64,000 bases of DNA. It comes from an uncultured Pelagibacteraceae bacterium (GTDB lineage: Bacteria > Pseudomonadota > Alphaproteobacteria > Pelagibacterales > AG-422-B15). A model generated the notes under the pieces. It did no database searches, had not been told where the DNA came from, and saw only the letters and a list, made by a program, of their open reading frames with translations. Where the stretch lies: positions 1 to 64,000 of the forward strand of contig CACDOH010000001.1 of the NCBI GenBank assembly GCA_902554325.1, read 5' to 3'. Position numbers and translations under genes: made by a program. Below are positions 11,340 through 20,883 of this stretch, piece by piece. Every line of letters starts with the position of its first letter. Position 1 is the stretch's first letter.

Positions 11340-13933
11340 TGAAATTTAAAAAAATTAAAATCTTAGGCTTTAAATCTTTTGTTGACCCAACTGAGTTAAA
11401 TATTGAACAGGGTCTTACTGGGATTGTGGGCCCCAATGGATGCGGTAAATCTAATGTAGTTGAATCGTTAAGATGGTGTATGGGAGAAACATCAGCAAAA
11501 AGTATGAGGGGCTCGGGAATGGAAGATGTGATTTTCTCAGGTACAGCAGATAGACCATCAAGAAATAATGCTGAAGTCACAATTTATTTAGATAATGAAG
11601 ATAGAAAGGCGCCATCAGAATTTAATGATCAAACAGAAATTCAAGTAAAAAGAAAAATTGAGGTAGAAAGAGGTTCTGATTACAAAATTAACGGTAAAGA
11701 TGTTAGAGCAAGAGACGTGCAGAGGCTTTTTGCAGACCTTTCTACCGGAGCTCACTCACCTTCTCTTATTAGCCAAGGACGAGTTGGGGCTCTAATAAAT
11801 GCAAAACCAATAGACAGAAGGTCAGTATTGGAAGAAGCGGCTGGGATTTCTGGCCTTCACTCAAGAAGACATGAGGCAGAACTAAAACTCAAAGGTGCTG
11901 AAAATAATCTCCAGAGAGTTAAAGACTTGATGAAACAACTGAATACTCAAATAAACAATCTGAAAAAACAAGCAGAACAAGCTGAAACTTACAGATCTAT
12001 CTCCTCTGAAATCAGTAAATTAGAGGGTATAGTGCTGTTTTTAAAATGGACATCATTAAAGGAATCTTTTGAAAAGTCTGACGAAGATTTAAAAACAAGT
12101 GAATCACAAATTCAAAAATTTACTCTAGAGGTTACCCAAACAACTAACGAGCAACTAAAATCTAATGAGAAGATAAAGCCTCTAAGAGAAAAAGAAATTG
12201 AAGCCGCTGCTAAGCTTAATCGAATTAATCTTGAGAGAGACACTCTAGATCAAGAAGAGGAAAGGATAAAAGATGAAAAGAAAAACCTCGAAAATTCGAT
12301 ACAACAAATAATTAGTGACAATGAAAGAGAGCAATTTCAGCTTGAGGATGCTATCAAAGATCTTGAGGCATTAAAATCTAGAAGGGATACTGAAGATAAC
12401 GGTCAAAATACAGATGAAATAAGCAACGAAACAATAGACCAGCTAAAAGTAGAAAAAGAAAAATTAGAAGCAAAAATTCTTGATCTCGATCAAGAAATAG
12501 AACAGTACAATCAAATAAAAAATTCTAAAAGAGATGAATGGCAAGGTACACTTATAACTTCAGAAAACTTGAAATCACGAGAGTCAACTCTTAAAGAGGT
12601 TGAAGGTTATGATGATCCACATAATTGGACAACTAAGTTTAAGGAGAAATTCTACTTCCACTTGAAAGAGATAACCGAAAAGGTAATAAGTGCAAATCAG
12701 GCATCTCAAGAAGCAAGAAATGTCTACGATAGGTCGAGTAGTGAAGCTAAAAAAGCTGCAACCTTGTCATTGGAACTGAGAGAACAACTCAGACAAAAAG
12801 ACGTTGAACAAAAGCAAAGTGATTGGACCTACGAATATCAAAGATTAAGTAAAACAATTAGATCGTCCAAAGAGCAGATAGAAAAATTAGCATCAAGAAA
12901 AATAAAATCTGAAGAAGAATTGAAAAAAATTTCAAATAGGCCTGAAGAAATTGCTCAACGAAGAGGGCAATTGATTGAAACAAAAGGGTTTGCAGAAACA
13001 GAAAGGCAGTTTGCTGCCGACAGACTTGCTGAAGCGGATGATGAGCTCAAAAAAATCGAGGCCAAACTTCGAAAAGCACAAAATGATCTAGCTAATATTA
13101 GAGAGTCAAAAGGAAGAACAGAAGCTACAAAAGAATTAGCAGAATCCAGATTGAAAGAGTTAGAAGATGAGTCAAAAGAAAAGTTTAATTGTGTACCACA
13201 TAACATCGTAAGCGTTTTAAATATTGCAGAGGATCTAGATACGATGAAAACAAATGCAGATAGAACTGAAATGAGATTAGACAGATTAAAGCAACAACGT
13301 GAAACAATGGGTGCAGTAAATTTAAGAGCTGATTTAGAAACAAAAGAAATCGATGATGAATTAGAGAACATGACAAAAGAAAAAGAAGATCTCGAAAGTG
13401 CAATTAAAAAAATGAGAATTTCAATTGAAGATTTGAATAAAGAAGGCAGAACAAGGTTATTGAAAGCTTTCGATGCTGTAAATGGTCACTTTAAAGATGT
13501 ATTCGTAAAATTATTCAATGGAGGTAAGGCTCATCTTGAACTTATTGACTCTGATGATCCGTTAGAAGCTGGACTAGAAATGATGGTCAGCCCACCAGGT
13601 AAAAAATTGCAATCAATGTCTCTTCTTTCAGGTGGAGAGCAAGCTCTTACTGCACTATCATTAATCTTTGCAGTGTTTCTAACTAATCCATCCCCGATTT
13701 GTGTACTCGATGAGGTCGATGCTCCACTGGATGACGCTAATGTAGAGAGATTCTGTGGCCTGTTAGACAGCATAACAGACAAGACCAATACTAAGTTTTT
13801 AATAATAACACACCACGCCCTGACCATGTCTAGAATGGACAGACTATTTGGCGTTACAATGGCTGAGCGAGGAGTTAGTCAAATAGTCTCCGTAGATCTT
13901 AAGAAAGCTGAGGAAATTGGAGCTGTTGCTTAA
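11339..13933 (+). CDS. smc: SMC chromosome-segregation ATPase, short form apparently lacking a hinge
   Basis: The head domains are complete. Walker A GPNGCGKSN lies at residues 31-39, the N-terminal head runs to about 170 (GAHSPSLISQGRVGALI), the ABC signature LLSGGEQALTAL is near 760, and Walker B is VLDEVDAPLDDAN. The intervening region is almost entirely charged coiled coil. At 864 residues it is roughly 250-300 shorter than typical bacterial SMC. I cannot find the globular glycine-rich hinge normally midway; only a short break near residues 415-440 (EGYDDPHNW) interrupts the coil. It would compact and segregate chromosomes with ScpA/ScpB, neither of which is here. The stop abuts the atpI start. 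Confidence 0.93.
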   Translation: MKFKKIKILGFKSFVDPTELNIEQGLTGIVGPNGCGKSNVVESLRWCMGETSAKSMRGSGMEDVIFSGTADRPSRNNAEVTIYLDNEDRKAPSEFNDQTEIQVKRKIEVERGSDYKINGKDVRARDVQRLFADLSTGAHSPSLISQGRVGALINAKPIDRRSVLEEAAGISGLHSRRHEAELKLKGAENNLQRVKDLMKQLNTQINNLKKQAEQAETYRSISSEISKLEGIVLFLKWTSLKESFEKSDEDLKTSESQIQKFTLEVTQTTNEQLKSNEKIKPLREKEIEAAAKLNRINLERDTLDQEEERIKDEKKNLENSIQQIISDNEREQFQLEDAIKDLEALKSRRDTEDNGQNTDEISNETIDQLKVEKEKLEAKILDLDQEIEQYNQIKNSKRDEWQGTLITSENLKSRESTLKEVEGYDDPHNWTTKFKEKFYFHLKEITEKVISANQASQEARNVYDRSSSEAKKAATLSLELREQLRQKDVEQKQSDWTYEYQRLSKTIRSSKEQIEKLASRKIKSEEELKKISNRPEEIAQRRGQLIETKGFAETERQFAADRLAEADDELKKIEAKLRKAQNDLANIRESKGRTEATKELAESRLKELEDESKEKFNCVPHNIVSVLNIAEDLDTMKTNADRTEMRLDRLKQQRETMGAVNLRADLETKEIDDELENMTKEKEDLESAIKKMRISIEDLNKEGRTRLLKAFDAVNGHFKDVFVKLFNGGKAHLELIDSDDPLEAGLEMMVSPPGKKLQSMSLLSGGEQALTALSLIFAVFLTNPSPICVLDEVDAPLDDANVERFCGLLDSITDKTNTKFLIITHHALTMSRMDRLFGVTMAERGVSQIVSVDLKKAEEIGAVA

Positions 13934-14215
13934 ATGTCATCTGATCAGAATGACATTCGTAACCTGCAAGAAAAAATTCAAACAGCTAAAAAGTCATCCT
14001 CACCAGATGCTCCAAATACTCCTAAACCCATAGGAAAAATCATGAAAGTGGTGGTAGAAATTGTCGCAGCAATGGCCGTTGGCCTTGGCATAGGGATCTT
14101 GGCAGACAATTATTTTGAGACGCGACCCTTGTTTATAATTATCTTCTTCCTGTTGGGCAGCGCAGCGGGAATTCTTAATGTTTTTAGGGTTGCAAAAAGC
14201 CTTCAAAATAACTAA
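13934..14215 (+). CDS. atpI: ATP synthase protein I (AtpI)
   Basis: A 93-residue AtpI/Gct2-type protein. A charged N-terminus of about 35 residues precedes two transmembrane helices (VVVEIVAAMAVGLGIGILAD and PLFIIIFFLLGSAAGILNVF). AtpI assists assembly of the c-ring in the F0 complex. It follows smc without a gap and lies 11 nt before atpB, as in alphaproteobacterial F0 operons, so the F0 cluster may be partly read from the smc transcript. Confidence 0.88.
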   Translation: MSSDQNDIRNLQEKIQTAKKSSSPDAPNTPKPIGKIMKVVVEIVAAMAVGLGIGILADNYFETRPLFIIIFFLLGSAAGILNVFRVAKSLQNN

Positions 14216-14226
14216 AAAATAACTCA

Positions 14227-14967
14227 ATGGCTGCAGATAATCCCATAGACCCAATACATCAGTTTGAAATCTCTAAAATTGCTGAGATGCAAATAGCAGG
14301 TATAGATATTTCATTTACCAATTCATCTCTATTCATGGTCTTCGCGATAGCAGCCACAATGACTCTTTTTATATTAGGCTTATCAAAACGGTCCATCATT
14401 CCAAATAGAATGCAAATGCTATCCGAGTTATCATACAATTTCATTGCCAACATGTTGCGTGATCAGGTCGGAGACCAAGGGAGAGCTTATTTCCCATTTA
14501 TTTTTTCTTTGTTCATGTTTATTTTCTTTTGTAATTTTATAGGCCTTATTCCTTATACATTTACAGTAACAAGTCATCTTGTTGTTACCTTTGCATTTGC
14601 TGGTTTAATTTTTCTAGCGGTAACCATAATCGGTTTCATGAAGAACGGCCTTGGTTATCTTAGAATATTCTATCCATCAGGTATTCCAATATTTCTGGCA
14701 CCCTTAATTGTTCCAATAGAAATCATCTCTTATTTATCTAAGCCAATCAGTTTATCCGTAAGATTGTGCGCAAACATGCTTGCGGGTCACAGTATATTAA
14801 AAATCTTTGCAGGATTTATTGTGATGCTTGGTTTTCTTGGCTTTGCTCCATTAATTTTTCTTGTAGTTTTATATGCGCTTGAAACATTAATTGCGGCTCT
14901 TCAAGCATACATATTTACTATTTTAACTTGTATCTATTTAAATGATGCCCTTCATCCGGATCATTAA
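14227..14967 (+). CDS. atpB: ATP synthase F0 subunit a
   Basis: A 246-residue polytopic membrane protein. It shows GLIPYTFTVTSHL, the PLIVPIEIISYLSKPISLSVRLCANMLAGH helix with the essential Arg, and the C-terminal ALETLIAALQAYIFTILTCIYLNDALHPDH. Together these form the proton path against the c-ring. It is second in the atpI-atpB-atpE-atpF'-atpF cluster. The F1 genes are not in the window, matching the split ATP synthase operons of Alphaproteobacteria. Confidence 0.97.
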   Translation: MAADNPIDPIHQFEISKIAEMQIAGIDISFTNSSLFMVFAIAATMTLFILGLSKRSIIPNRMQMLSELSYNFIANMLRDQVGDQGRAYFPFIFSLFMFIFFCNFIGLIPYTFTVTSHLVVTFAFAGLIFLAVTIIGFMKNGLGYLRIFYPSGIPIFLAPLIVPIEIISYLSKPISLSVRLCANMLAGHSILKIFAGFIVMLGFLGFAPLIFLVVLYALETLIAALQAYIFTILTCIYLNDALHPDH

Positions 14968-15222
<255 letters not shown>

Positions 15223-15228
15223 AACATA

Positions 15229-15777
15229 ATGAAATTTTTTCTTAAAATTTTTATTTTTGTTTTGCCCTTATCTGAAGCTTATGCTGAAGGTCAGAAATCT
15301 GCTGGCCTTCCGCAAATGGATATTTCAACTTTCCCATCACAATTATTCTGGCTGATAATTACTTTTACGGCTTTGTATTTGTTCATGTGGAAATTTGTGA
15401 TTCCAAGGCTGAGTACAACAATAGAAGAAAGAAAAGATAAAATTTCTAATGATATTAATGATGCTGAAAATCTTAATTCTGAAGCAAGTAAAATTTTAGA
15501 AAATTATGACGATAAAATGAATTCTGCATCTCTTGAGTCAAATGAAATAGTCTCAAGTTCTAAAGCCACTATGAATGAATACTTAGATAAATTAAAAAAA
15601 GATAATGAAATCAAGATTAATGCAATGATTACAGAATCTGAAAAGAAAATTCATCAACAAAAACAACAGTCTGAACAGGAAATTAAAAAAGCTACTATAG
15701 ACACTATTAAATCTATCGTTTCTAAGTATGTTGAGAATGTTCCTAGTGATGATGAAATCTCAAAAAAGCTTAATTGA
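15229..15777 (+). CDS. atpF': ATP synthase F0 subunit b' (AtpF')
   Basis: A 182-residue b-type stator subunit. After a short leader, the membrane helix (LFWLIITFTALYLFMWKFVIPRL, residues about 40-60) leads into a long charged coiled coil reaching the F1 head. The preceding MDISTFPSQLFWL is typical of b' in Alphaproteobacteria, where b and b' form a heterodimer. It starts 6 nt after atpE, and the second b-type gene follows. Confidence 0.92.
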   Translation: MKFFLKIFIFVLPLSEAYAEGQKSAGLPQMDISTFPSQLFWLIITFTALYLFMWKFVIPRLSTTIEERKDKISNDINDAENLNSEASKILENYDDKMNSASLESNEIVSSSKATMNEYLDKLKKDNEIKINAMITESEKKIHQQKQQSEQEIKKATIDTIKSIVSKYVENVPSDDEISKKLN

Positions 15778-15795
15778 TATGGAAATTTATAACTA

Positions 15796-16290
15796 ATGTC
15801 ATATTTATTTTCTGATCCTTCGTTTTGGGTATTTATAGCATTTCTAATTTTTATAGCAGTCGCACTTTTCATAAAAGCCCCGTCAATGATAGCAAAGCTT
15901 CTAGATGGCGAAATTGAAAATATTAAATCTGAATTAGATAATGCAAGAAAACTAAAGGAAGAAGCGAATTCTCTCGTTGCTGAATACGAAAGAAAAGTTC
16001 AGTCAGCAGATGAAGAAGCAAACAACATCATTAATCAGGCTAAAGAAATTGCAAAGAATCATGAGGAAACCTCTAAAGCTAAAGCAGAAGAATTTATCAA
16101 AAGGGCTGAGCAGCAAGCAATCGATAAAATATCAAGGGCAGAAAAAGTAGCGATTTCTAAAGTAAATGAGGAGATAGTAGCGAATTCGGTCAATATTGCT
16201 GAAAAAATTATCATTGAAAATATTAATGAACAAAGCTCAAAAAAATTAGTTGAGCAATCTATAAGCCAGATAAATAAACTCAAGACATAA
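15796..16290 (+). CDS. atpF: ATP synthase F0 subunit b
   Basis: A 164-residue stator subunit. A single N-terminal membrane helix (PSFWVFIAFLIFIAVALFI) precedes a lysine/glutamate-rich coiled coil with A-rich heptads (AKEIAKNHEETSKAKAEEF). It dimerises with b' and holds the F1 hexamer against rotation. It is last in the F0 cluster; thrB starts 42 nt further on. I see no terminator hairpin in that gap. Confidence 0.93.
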   Translation: MSYLFSDPSFWVFIAFLIFIAVALFIKAPSMIAKLLDGEIENIKSELDNARKLKEEANSLVAEYERKVQSADEEANNIINQAKEIAKNHEETSKAKAEEFIKRAEQQAIDKISRAEKVAISKVNEEIVANSVNIAEKIIIENINEQSSKKLVEQSISQINKLKT

Positions 16291-16332
16291 ATCATTACTT
16301 AATTAACTTATTCTGAGCTATAAATATAGTTA

Positions 16333-17295
16333 ATGGCTGTATATACAAAAATATCAATTGATGAACTAAATCTTTTTTTGAGCAAATATAGCATTGATAA
16401 TATAAATGAGTTTAGTGGTATCAAAGGTGGAACCTCAAATTCAAACTACCTACTCACTGCAGATAATAAAAAATTTATCCTGACTATTTTTGAGGAAAGA
16501 ACAAATCAAGAGAATCTTCCATTTTATTTTGATTTAATGAATCATCTAAATGCCCACGATATTAAATGTCCTGAGGTCATCAAGGATAAACAGGGTAATT
16601 TCTCAAATTCTATTAAACAAAAGCATGCTGTTATTACCTCATTCCTAACAGGCAGTTCTTTAGAGAAAATAAAACCTATTCATTGTTCTAATCTAGGCCT
16701 AACCATCGCCAAAATGCATAATGCCTCTGAAAAACTAAATATAAAAAGAGAAAATGAGCTGGGTTTCGATAAGCTTGGTATTATTATTGAAAAGTTAAAG
16801 ACTTATAAAAAGCATATTGATGATGAAAAACTAAAATTCATAGAAGATGAATTCTTATTTTTATCAAAAGAAATAAATAAAGACTTACCATCAGGTATAA
16901 TTCATGCAGACTTATTTCCTGATAATATTTTTTTTGAAGAAAATAATCTAACAGGTATTATTGATTTTTATTTTTCGTGTAATGATTTTTATGCATATGA
17001 GATTGCTATTTGTCTCAACGCCTGGTGTTTTGAGGATAGTAATAATGAATTTAATCCAACCAAAGCAAAGTATCTATTAGGAAGTTATAACCAAGAACGA
17101 AAATTTTCTAATGAAGAAGTTGAAGCCCTGCCTCTGCTAGCAAGAGCATCTGCATTAAGATATTTACTGACAAGACTTCTTGATTTTTATTCTCATAAAG
17201 ACAGTGATTTAATTTTAAAAAAAGATCCAAATGAGTATATTTCTAAGTTGAGATTTCACCAGTCAGTAAGAAAAGCCAGTGAATATGGACTCTGA
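16333..17295 (+). CDS. thrB: Homoserine kinase, aminoglycoside-phosphotransferase-like type
   Basis: A 320-residue ThrB of the APH/choline-kinase fold, the proteobacterial type, which makes O-phosphohomoserine for threonine. Signatures are GGTSNSNYLLTADNKKFILTIFE near residues 35-57, the catalytic loop GIIHADLFPDNIFF, and the DFG-like GIIDFYFSC. The threonine synthase gene thrC lies about 1.5 kb downstream on the other strand. Its end overlaps the rnhA start region, as in the conserved thrB-rnhA pair of Alphaproteobacteria. Confidence 0.94.
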   Translation: MAVYTKISIDELNLFLSKYSIDNINEFSGIKGGTSNSNYLLTADNKKFILTIFEERTNQENLPFYFDLMNHLNAHDIKCPEVIKDKQGNFSNSIKQKHAVITSFLTGSSLEKIKPIHCSNLGLTIAKMHNASEKLNIKRENELGFDKLGIIIEKLKTYKKHIDDEKLKFIEDEFLFLSKEINKDLPSGIIHADLFPDNIFFEENNLTGIIDFYFSCNDFYAYEIAICLNAWCFEDSNNEFNPTKAKYLLGSYNQERKFSNEEVEALPLLARASALRYLLTRLLDFYSHKDSDLILKKDPNEYISKLRFHQSVRKASEYGL

Positions 17296-17719
17296 TATTT
17301 TACATATATACACAGATGGAGCTTGCTCTGGAAATCCCGGACGAGGTGGTTGGGGGGTTTATATTGAAAAAGGTATTGAGAAAATTGAGTTAAATGGATC
17401 TGACGAAGACACAACCAATAATAGAATGGAATTAGTAGCTGTTATTCAAGCTCTTCGGTACGTTGATCAGAATTCAAAAATAAAACTTTTTACAGATTCA
17501 AAATACGTAATGCAAGGTATCCAAGAATGGATCTTAAAATGGAAAACAAATGAATGGAAAACTGCAAACAAAAAAGATGTCAAAAATAAAGATCTTTGGA
17601 TGGATCTTGATGAACTTGTTGAGCTACATAATATCGACTGGATATGGGTTAAGGGTCATTCTGGTGACTTTGGAAATGAAATAGCTGATAAATTAGCTAC
17701 TTCTGCAATATCAAATTAG
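17285..17719 (+). CDS. rnhA: Ribonuclease HI
   Basis: A 144-residue RNase HI degrading the RNA strand of RNA-DNA hybrids. The acidic active site is seen as IYTDGACSGNPGRGGWG (D11), NNRMELVAVIQAL (Glu), FTDSKYVMQGI (Asp) and GHSGDFGNEIAD (His/Asp). The ATG at 17285 is preferred; a GTG two codons earlier is possible. It overlaps thrB by 11 nt. Its stop interlocks with that of the convergent peroxiredoxin gene in the tetranucleotide TTAG. Confidence 0.96.
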   Translation: MDSDILHIYTDGACSGNPGRGGWGVYIEKGIEKIELNGSDEDTTNNRMELVAVIQALRYVDQNSKIKLFTDSKYVMQGIQEWILKWKTNEWKTANKKDVKNKDLWMDLDELVELHNIDWIWVKGHSGDFGNEIADKLATSAISN

Positions 17720-18201
17720 ATATTTTCGAGCATATTATCTGCACTACTAACGCTTACTTGTCCATCTTCGTCTTCAACAAAAAATTTCTCTACTATGCCA
17801 TCATTGATTAATATCGAGCATCTTTGAGTTTTTGTTGATGTGCCAAAGCTATCAGGAAAATCAGTTCCAATAGATTTTGAAAATTTTGCCTTACTGTCTG
17901 ATAAAAATAGAATCTTTCCAATGGAGCCTGACATTTCTTCCCAAGCAGACAATGTGAATATATCATTTGTAGCAAAGCAAATAACTGCATCGACTCCTCT
18001 AGCTTTCATTTCATCAGCTTTATCCATGAATCCAGGCAAATGATTCCTGGAGCAAGTCGGTGTGAAAGCACCAGGAACACCAAACATTACTACTTTCTTG
18101 TCTTTACAATAGTCTAACACAGAAAGAGCTTGTGGGCCTTTTTCACTGTCCATTTTTACAAGCTTAATATCTGGAATTTGGTTTCCTATAAGATCTACCA
18201 T
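17716..18201 (-). CDS. Peroxiredoxin, Prx5 type
   Basis: A 161-residue atypical peroxiredoxin of the Prx5/AhpE-like group that reduces peroxides. The peroxidatic cysteine is C50 in VPGAFTPTCSRNHLPGF. FATNDIFTLSAW and the C-terminal VEDEDGQVSVSSADNML agree with glutaredoxin-dependent Prx5 proteins. There is no export signal. It follows the acetyltransferase by 9 nt on the minus strand and converges on rnhA. Confidence 0.95.
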   Translation of the reverse strand: MVDLIGNQIPDIKLVKMDSEKGPQALSVLDYCKDKKVVMFGVPGAFTPTCSRNHLPGFMDKADEMKARGVDAVICFATNDIFTLSAWEEMSGSIGKILFLSDSKAKFSKSIGTDFPDSFGTSTKTQRCSILINDGIVEKFFVEDEDGQVSVSSADNMLENI

Positions 18202-18210
18202 AGGCGCATA

Positions 18211-18795
18211 CTATAAACTTTCATCTTTAATACAAGATAAAAGGAGGTGATCTTTCCAATTACCATTTATCTTTAAATACTTTCTTACAAGTCCTTCAAT
18301 AGCAAAGCCATTGTTTTTAAGTGTTTTAAGAGATCGCTTATTGACTGGCAAACATGCAGCTTCTAACCGATGAAGATCTAATTCATCAAATATGAACTTT
18401 TTAATTAAATTTATTGCTTCACTCATCAGACCTTGACCCATTTTTTCTTCGCAAATCCAATATCCTATTGAACATGACTGCACAACGCTTCTTTGAACAT
18501 TGTTGATATTTATTTCGCCTATTAAATTTTTAGTATTGCTTTCAAAAATTAAAAAAGAGTAAGCACTGTCATCTAAAGCTAGCTTCTCGAAAAATCTAAC
18601 TCTTTTTACAAATGAACTTCTTTCAAGTTCTGATGATGACCACAGAGGTTCCCACGGTTTGAGATAAAATTTATTTTTTTCTTTTAATGATGACCAAACT
18701 TTCCAATCCTTATACTCTGGAGGTCTTAAAAAAACATTTTTACCTTTTAGCTCAAATTCAATTCTCTTTGGGTAATATGTAGTTAAAAAGGACAT
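18211..18795 (-). CDS. GNAT acetyltransferase, RimJ/RimL-like
   Basis: A 194-residue GNAT protein. It shows the RimJ-type start KNVFLRPPEYKDWKVWSSL, a central IGYWICEEKMGQGLMSEAI acetyl-CoA loop, and the C-terminal LHRLEAACLPVNKRSLKTLKNNGF common to ribosomal-protein N-acetyltransferases. The target is not known. Its start abuts the thrC stop. In many Alphaproteobacteria an M16 peptidase gene sits between thrC and this acetyltransferase; it is absent here. Confidence 0.88.
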   Translation of the reverse strand: MSFLTTYYPKRIEFELKGKNVFLRPPEYKDWKVWSSLKEKNKFYLKPWEPLWSSSELERSSFVKRVRFFEKLALDDSAYSFLIFESNTKNLIGEININNVQRSVVQSCSIGYWICEEKMGQGLMSEAINLIKKFIFDELDLHRLEAACLPVNKRSLKTLKNNGFAIEGLVRKYLKINGNWKDHLLLSCIKDESL

Positions 18796-20181
18796 TTAAT
18801 TTTTGTTCTCTAAAATAAATTTTTTCACTTCGTCCGTATTGTTTTGTACAGAGTGAATTTTTTCGTCTTTACTAAATAAATCCTTGTAATTAATTAATAA
18901 ATCAAGGTTTTTTTCAACAGCCATTTCAACTGTCTCTGAAAACTTTACAGGATGAGCAGTTGATAATGTGAAATTCATGCGATCACTATCATTTGTCTTT
19001 CTTGAGGCATTTATACCAGTAGCTGTATGAGGATCAATGAGGTATGAATGAATTTCATGAACATTTGATATTATTTTGTTAACATCTTCTTGGTGTGTGC
19101 TTGCAGATGCAAAGATATTTGAAATCATATTCAAGTCCTGTTGCTCTACTGTTAGTTTTCCCTTTTCTTCAAATAAATGCATTGCTGATGCTGTTTTTTC
19201 ATTTGACTGACTCATGATGTCAAACAAAAGTCTTTCAAAGTTACTTGCTATTTGTATATCCATACTCGGGCTTGTTGTTTTTTTTACGCTTTCTGTCTCG
19301 TAAACTCCTGTATTTATAAATCTATGTAAGATATCATTTTCATTTGTAGCAATGATTAACTTATTTATTGGTAGGCCCATCTTGTAGGATACATATCCTG
19401 CATAAATATCACCAAAATTACCTGTTGGAACCGAGAAATTAACTGTTGGTCTGGATGCATCAAAATAATTTATATATGTATAATAATAGTATACGCATTG
19501 AATTAATATTCGTGCCCAATTAATCGAATTGACTGCAGATATATTATTTTGGGAACTGAACTCAGTATCCTTGAGAATATCTTTTACTATTTTTTGACAG
19601 TCATCAAATGTTCCATCAATTTCACACAAAAAGATATTGCTTTCTGTAACTGTTGACATTTGACGTCTTTGAAAATCTGAGATTCTCTTACTAGGATACA
19701 AACAAAATATACTTATGTTCTTACTTTGCTTTACAGCATTAATTGCTGCAGATCCAGTATCACCTGAAGTAGCAACAATCAAATTTATTTTCTTCTTTTC
19801 TTTTTCTAAAAAATGATCAAATAAAGGAATAAGTAATTGCATTGCAAAATCTTTGAATGCAAGTGTAGGACCATTAAATAATTCAACTATAATCTCGTTA
19901 TCACTCAACTCTTTAAAAGATACAAGATTTTCTGATGAGAACTGTTTTGAATAGGAAGTATTAATAATATTTTCCAGTTCCATTATAGAAATAAAATCCT
20001 TAACATATGGATAAAGAATTAATTTTGTAAGGTCTTTGTAGCTAATATTCTTATCTACCTTATGGACATCTATTTGAGGCCAATTCATTGGCACATAAAG
20101 CCCCCCGTCCTCAGCTAATCCAGCAAAAAGAACTTTCTTGAAAGTCTCCTCGTTTATTCCTCTTGTACTTCTATACTTCAT
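18796..20181 (-). CDS. thrC: Threonine synthase
   Basis: A 461-residue PLP enzyme converting O-phosphohomoserine to threonine. Typical features are the N-terminal MKYRSTRG, the PLP lysine in FNGPTLAFKDFAMQLL, the ATSGDTGSAAINAV phosphate loop and the FSVPTGNFGDIYAGY segment. Its ATG lies within the last 11 nt of surf1, so it forms the distal part of the cytochrome oxidase operon, as is usual in Alphaproteobacteria. Confidence 0.96.
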   Translation of the reverse strand: MKYRSTRGINEETFKKVLFAGLAEDGGLYVPMNWPQIDVHKVDKNISYKDLTKLILYPYVKDFISIMELENIINTSYSKQFSSENLVSFKELSDNEIIVELFNGPTLAFKDFAMQLLIPLFDHFLEKEKKKINLIVATSGDTGSAAINAVKQSKNISIFCLYPSKRISDFQRRQMSTVTESNIFLCEIDGTFDDCQKIVKDILKDTEFSSQNNISAVNSINWARILIQCVYYYYTYINYFDASRPTVNFSVPTGNFGDIYAGYVSYKMGLPINKLIIATNENDILHRFINTGVYETESVKKTTSPSMDIQIASNFERLLFDIMSQSNEKTASAMHLFEEKGKLTVEQQDLNMISNIFASASTHQEDVNKIISNVHEIHSYLIDPHTATGINASRKTNDSDRMNFTLSTAHPVKFSETVEMAVEKNLDLLINYKDLFSKDEKIHSVQNNTDEVKKFILENKN

Positions 20182-20869
20182 TTTTAGTAATTCCTTGTCT
20201 TATATAATAGATATACATGATCAATATAACAATTGATAGCAGGAACCATGTAACTGCATATTGCATGTGATTATTTGTTATGTTTGATGGCTCAAATTCA
20301 ATTAAAAGATTCTCAAATTTATTTTGATCAATAATTTTAAGAATATATGGACTTGATTCAATTTTATGAAAATTATCCATCTCATCAGTATTTAGGAGGT
20401 ACCATATACTTGCCGAATATTCATTCTCAGGTATTAAAGGTTTTCTCTCTTTAGAATATATTAAGGCTCCATTGACAATGAACTCCTTGTTTGAGTCTAT
20501 AAAATCGAGATTAAAACTTTCTTTAAAATCATAAGGTATCCATCCCAAGATCACATAAACATATTTTTTATTTTCGGTTTTTAAAGGCAATACAATTTCA
20601 AAGCCAGACATCCCGCTTAAATTTGATTTAAAAAAATACATAAGTTTTTCTTTTATAAAAGAACCTTTTAACTCTACTTGCATAAATTCAAATTCTTTAT
20701 CTATGCCACCTTCAAAAGGAAATTTGTCCAGTTTGAGCGTATAATTACTTTCAACTGAATTAATTATATTCATCTTCCACTCTAATCTTTGGGTTTGCCA
20801 ATAGCCAAGCAATAAAAGAAGGCAAATTGTTACTAGAAAAATAAAATGGAAAGAGAAATTTTTAATCAA
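20171..20869 (-). CDS. SURF1-family cytochrome oxidase assembly protein
   Basis: A SURF1/Shy1 protein with two transmembrane helices, one near the N-terminus (FIFLVTICLLLLLGYWQTQRLEWK) and one near the C-terminus (YAVTWFLLSIVILIMYIYYI), around a periplasmic domain containing the conserved VILGWIPYDFKE. It helps insert haem a into CoxA. The TTG at 20869, 14 nt after the coxC stop, is chosen; a longer frame would run 70 nt into coxC. It overlaps thrC by 11 nt. Confidence 0.9.
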   Translation of the reverse strand: MIKNFSFHFIFLVTICLLLLLGYWQTQRLEWKMNIINSVESNYTLKLDKFPFEGGIDKEFEFMQVELKGSFIKEKLMYFFKSNLSGMSGFEIVLPLKTENKKYVYVILGWIPYDFKESFNLDFIDSNKEFIVNGALIYSKERKPLIPENEYSASIWYLLNTDEMDNFHKIESSPYILKIIDQNKFENLLIEFEPSNITNNHMQYAVTWFLLSIVILIMYIYYIRQGITKNEV

Positions 20870-20883
20870 TAGATAGATTAAGT

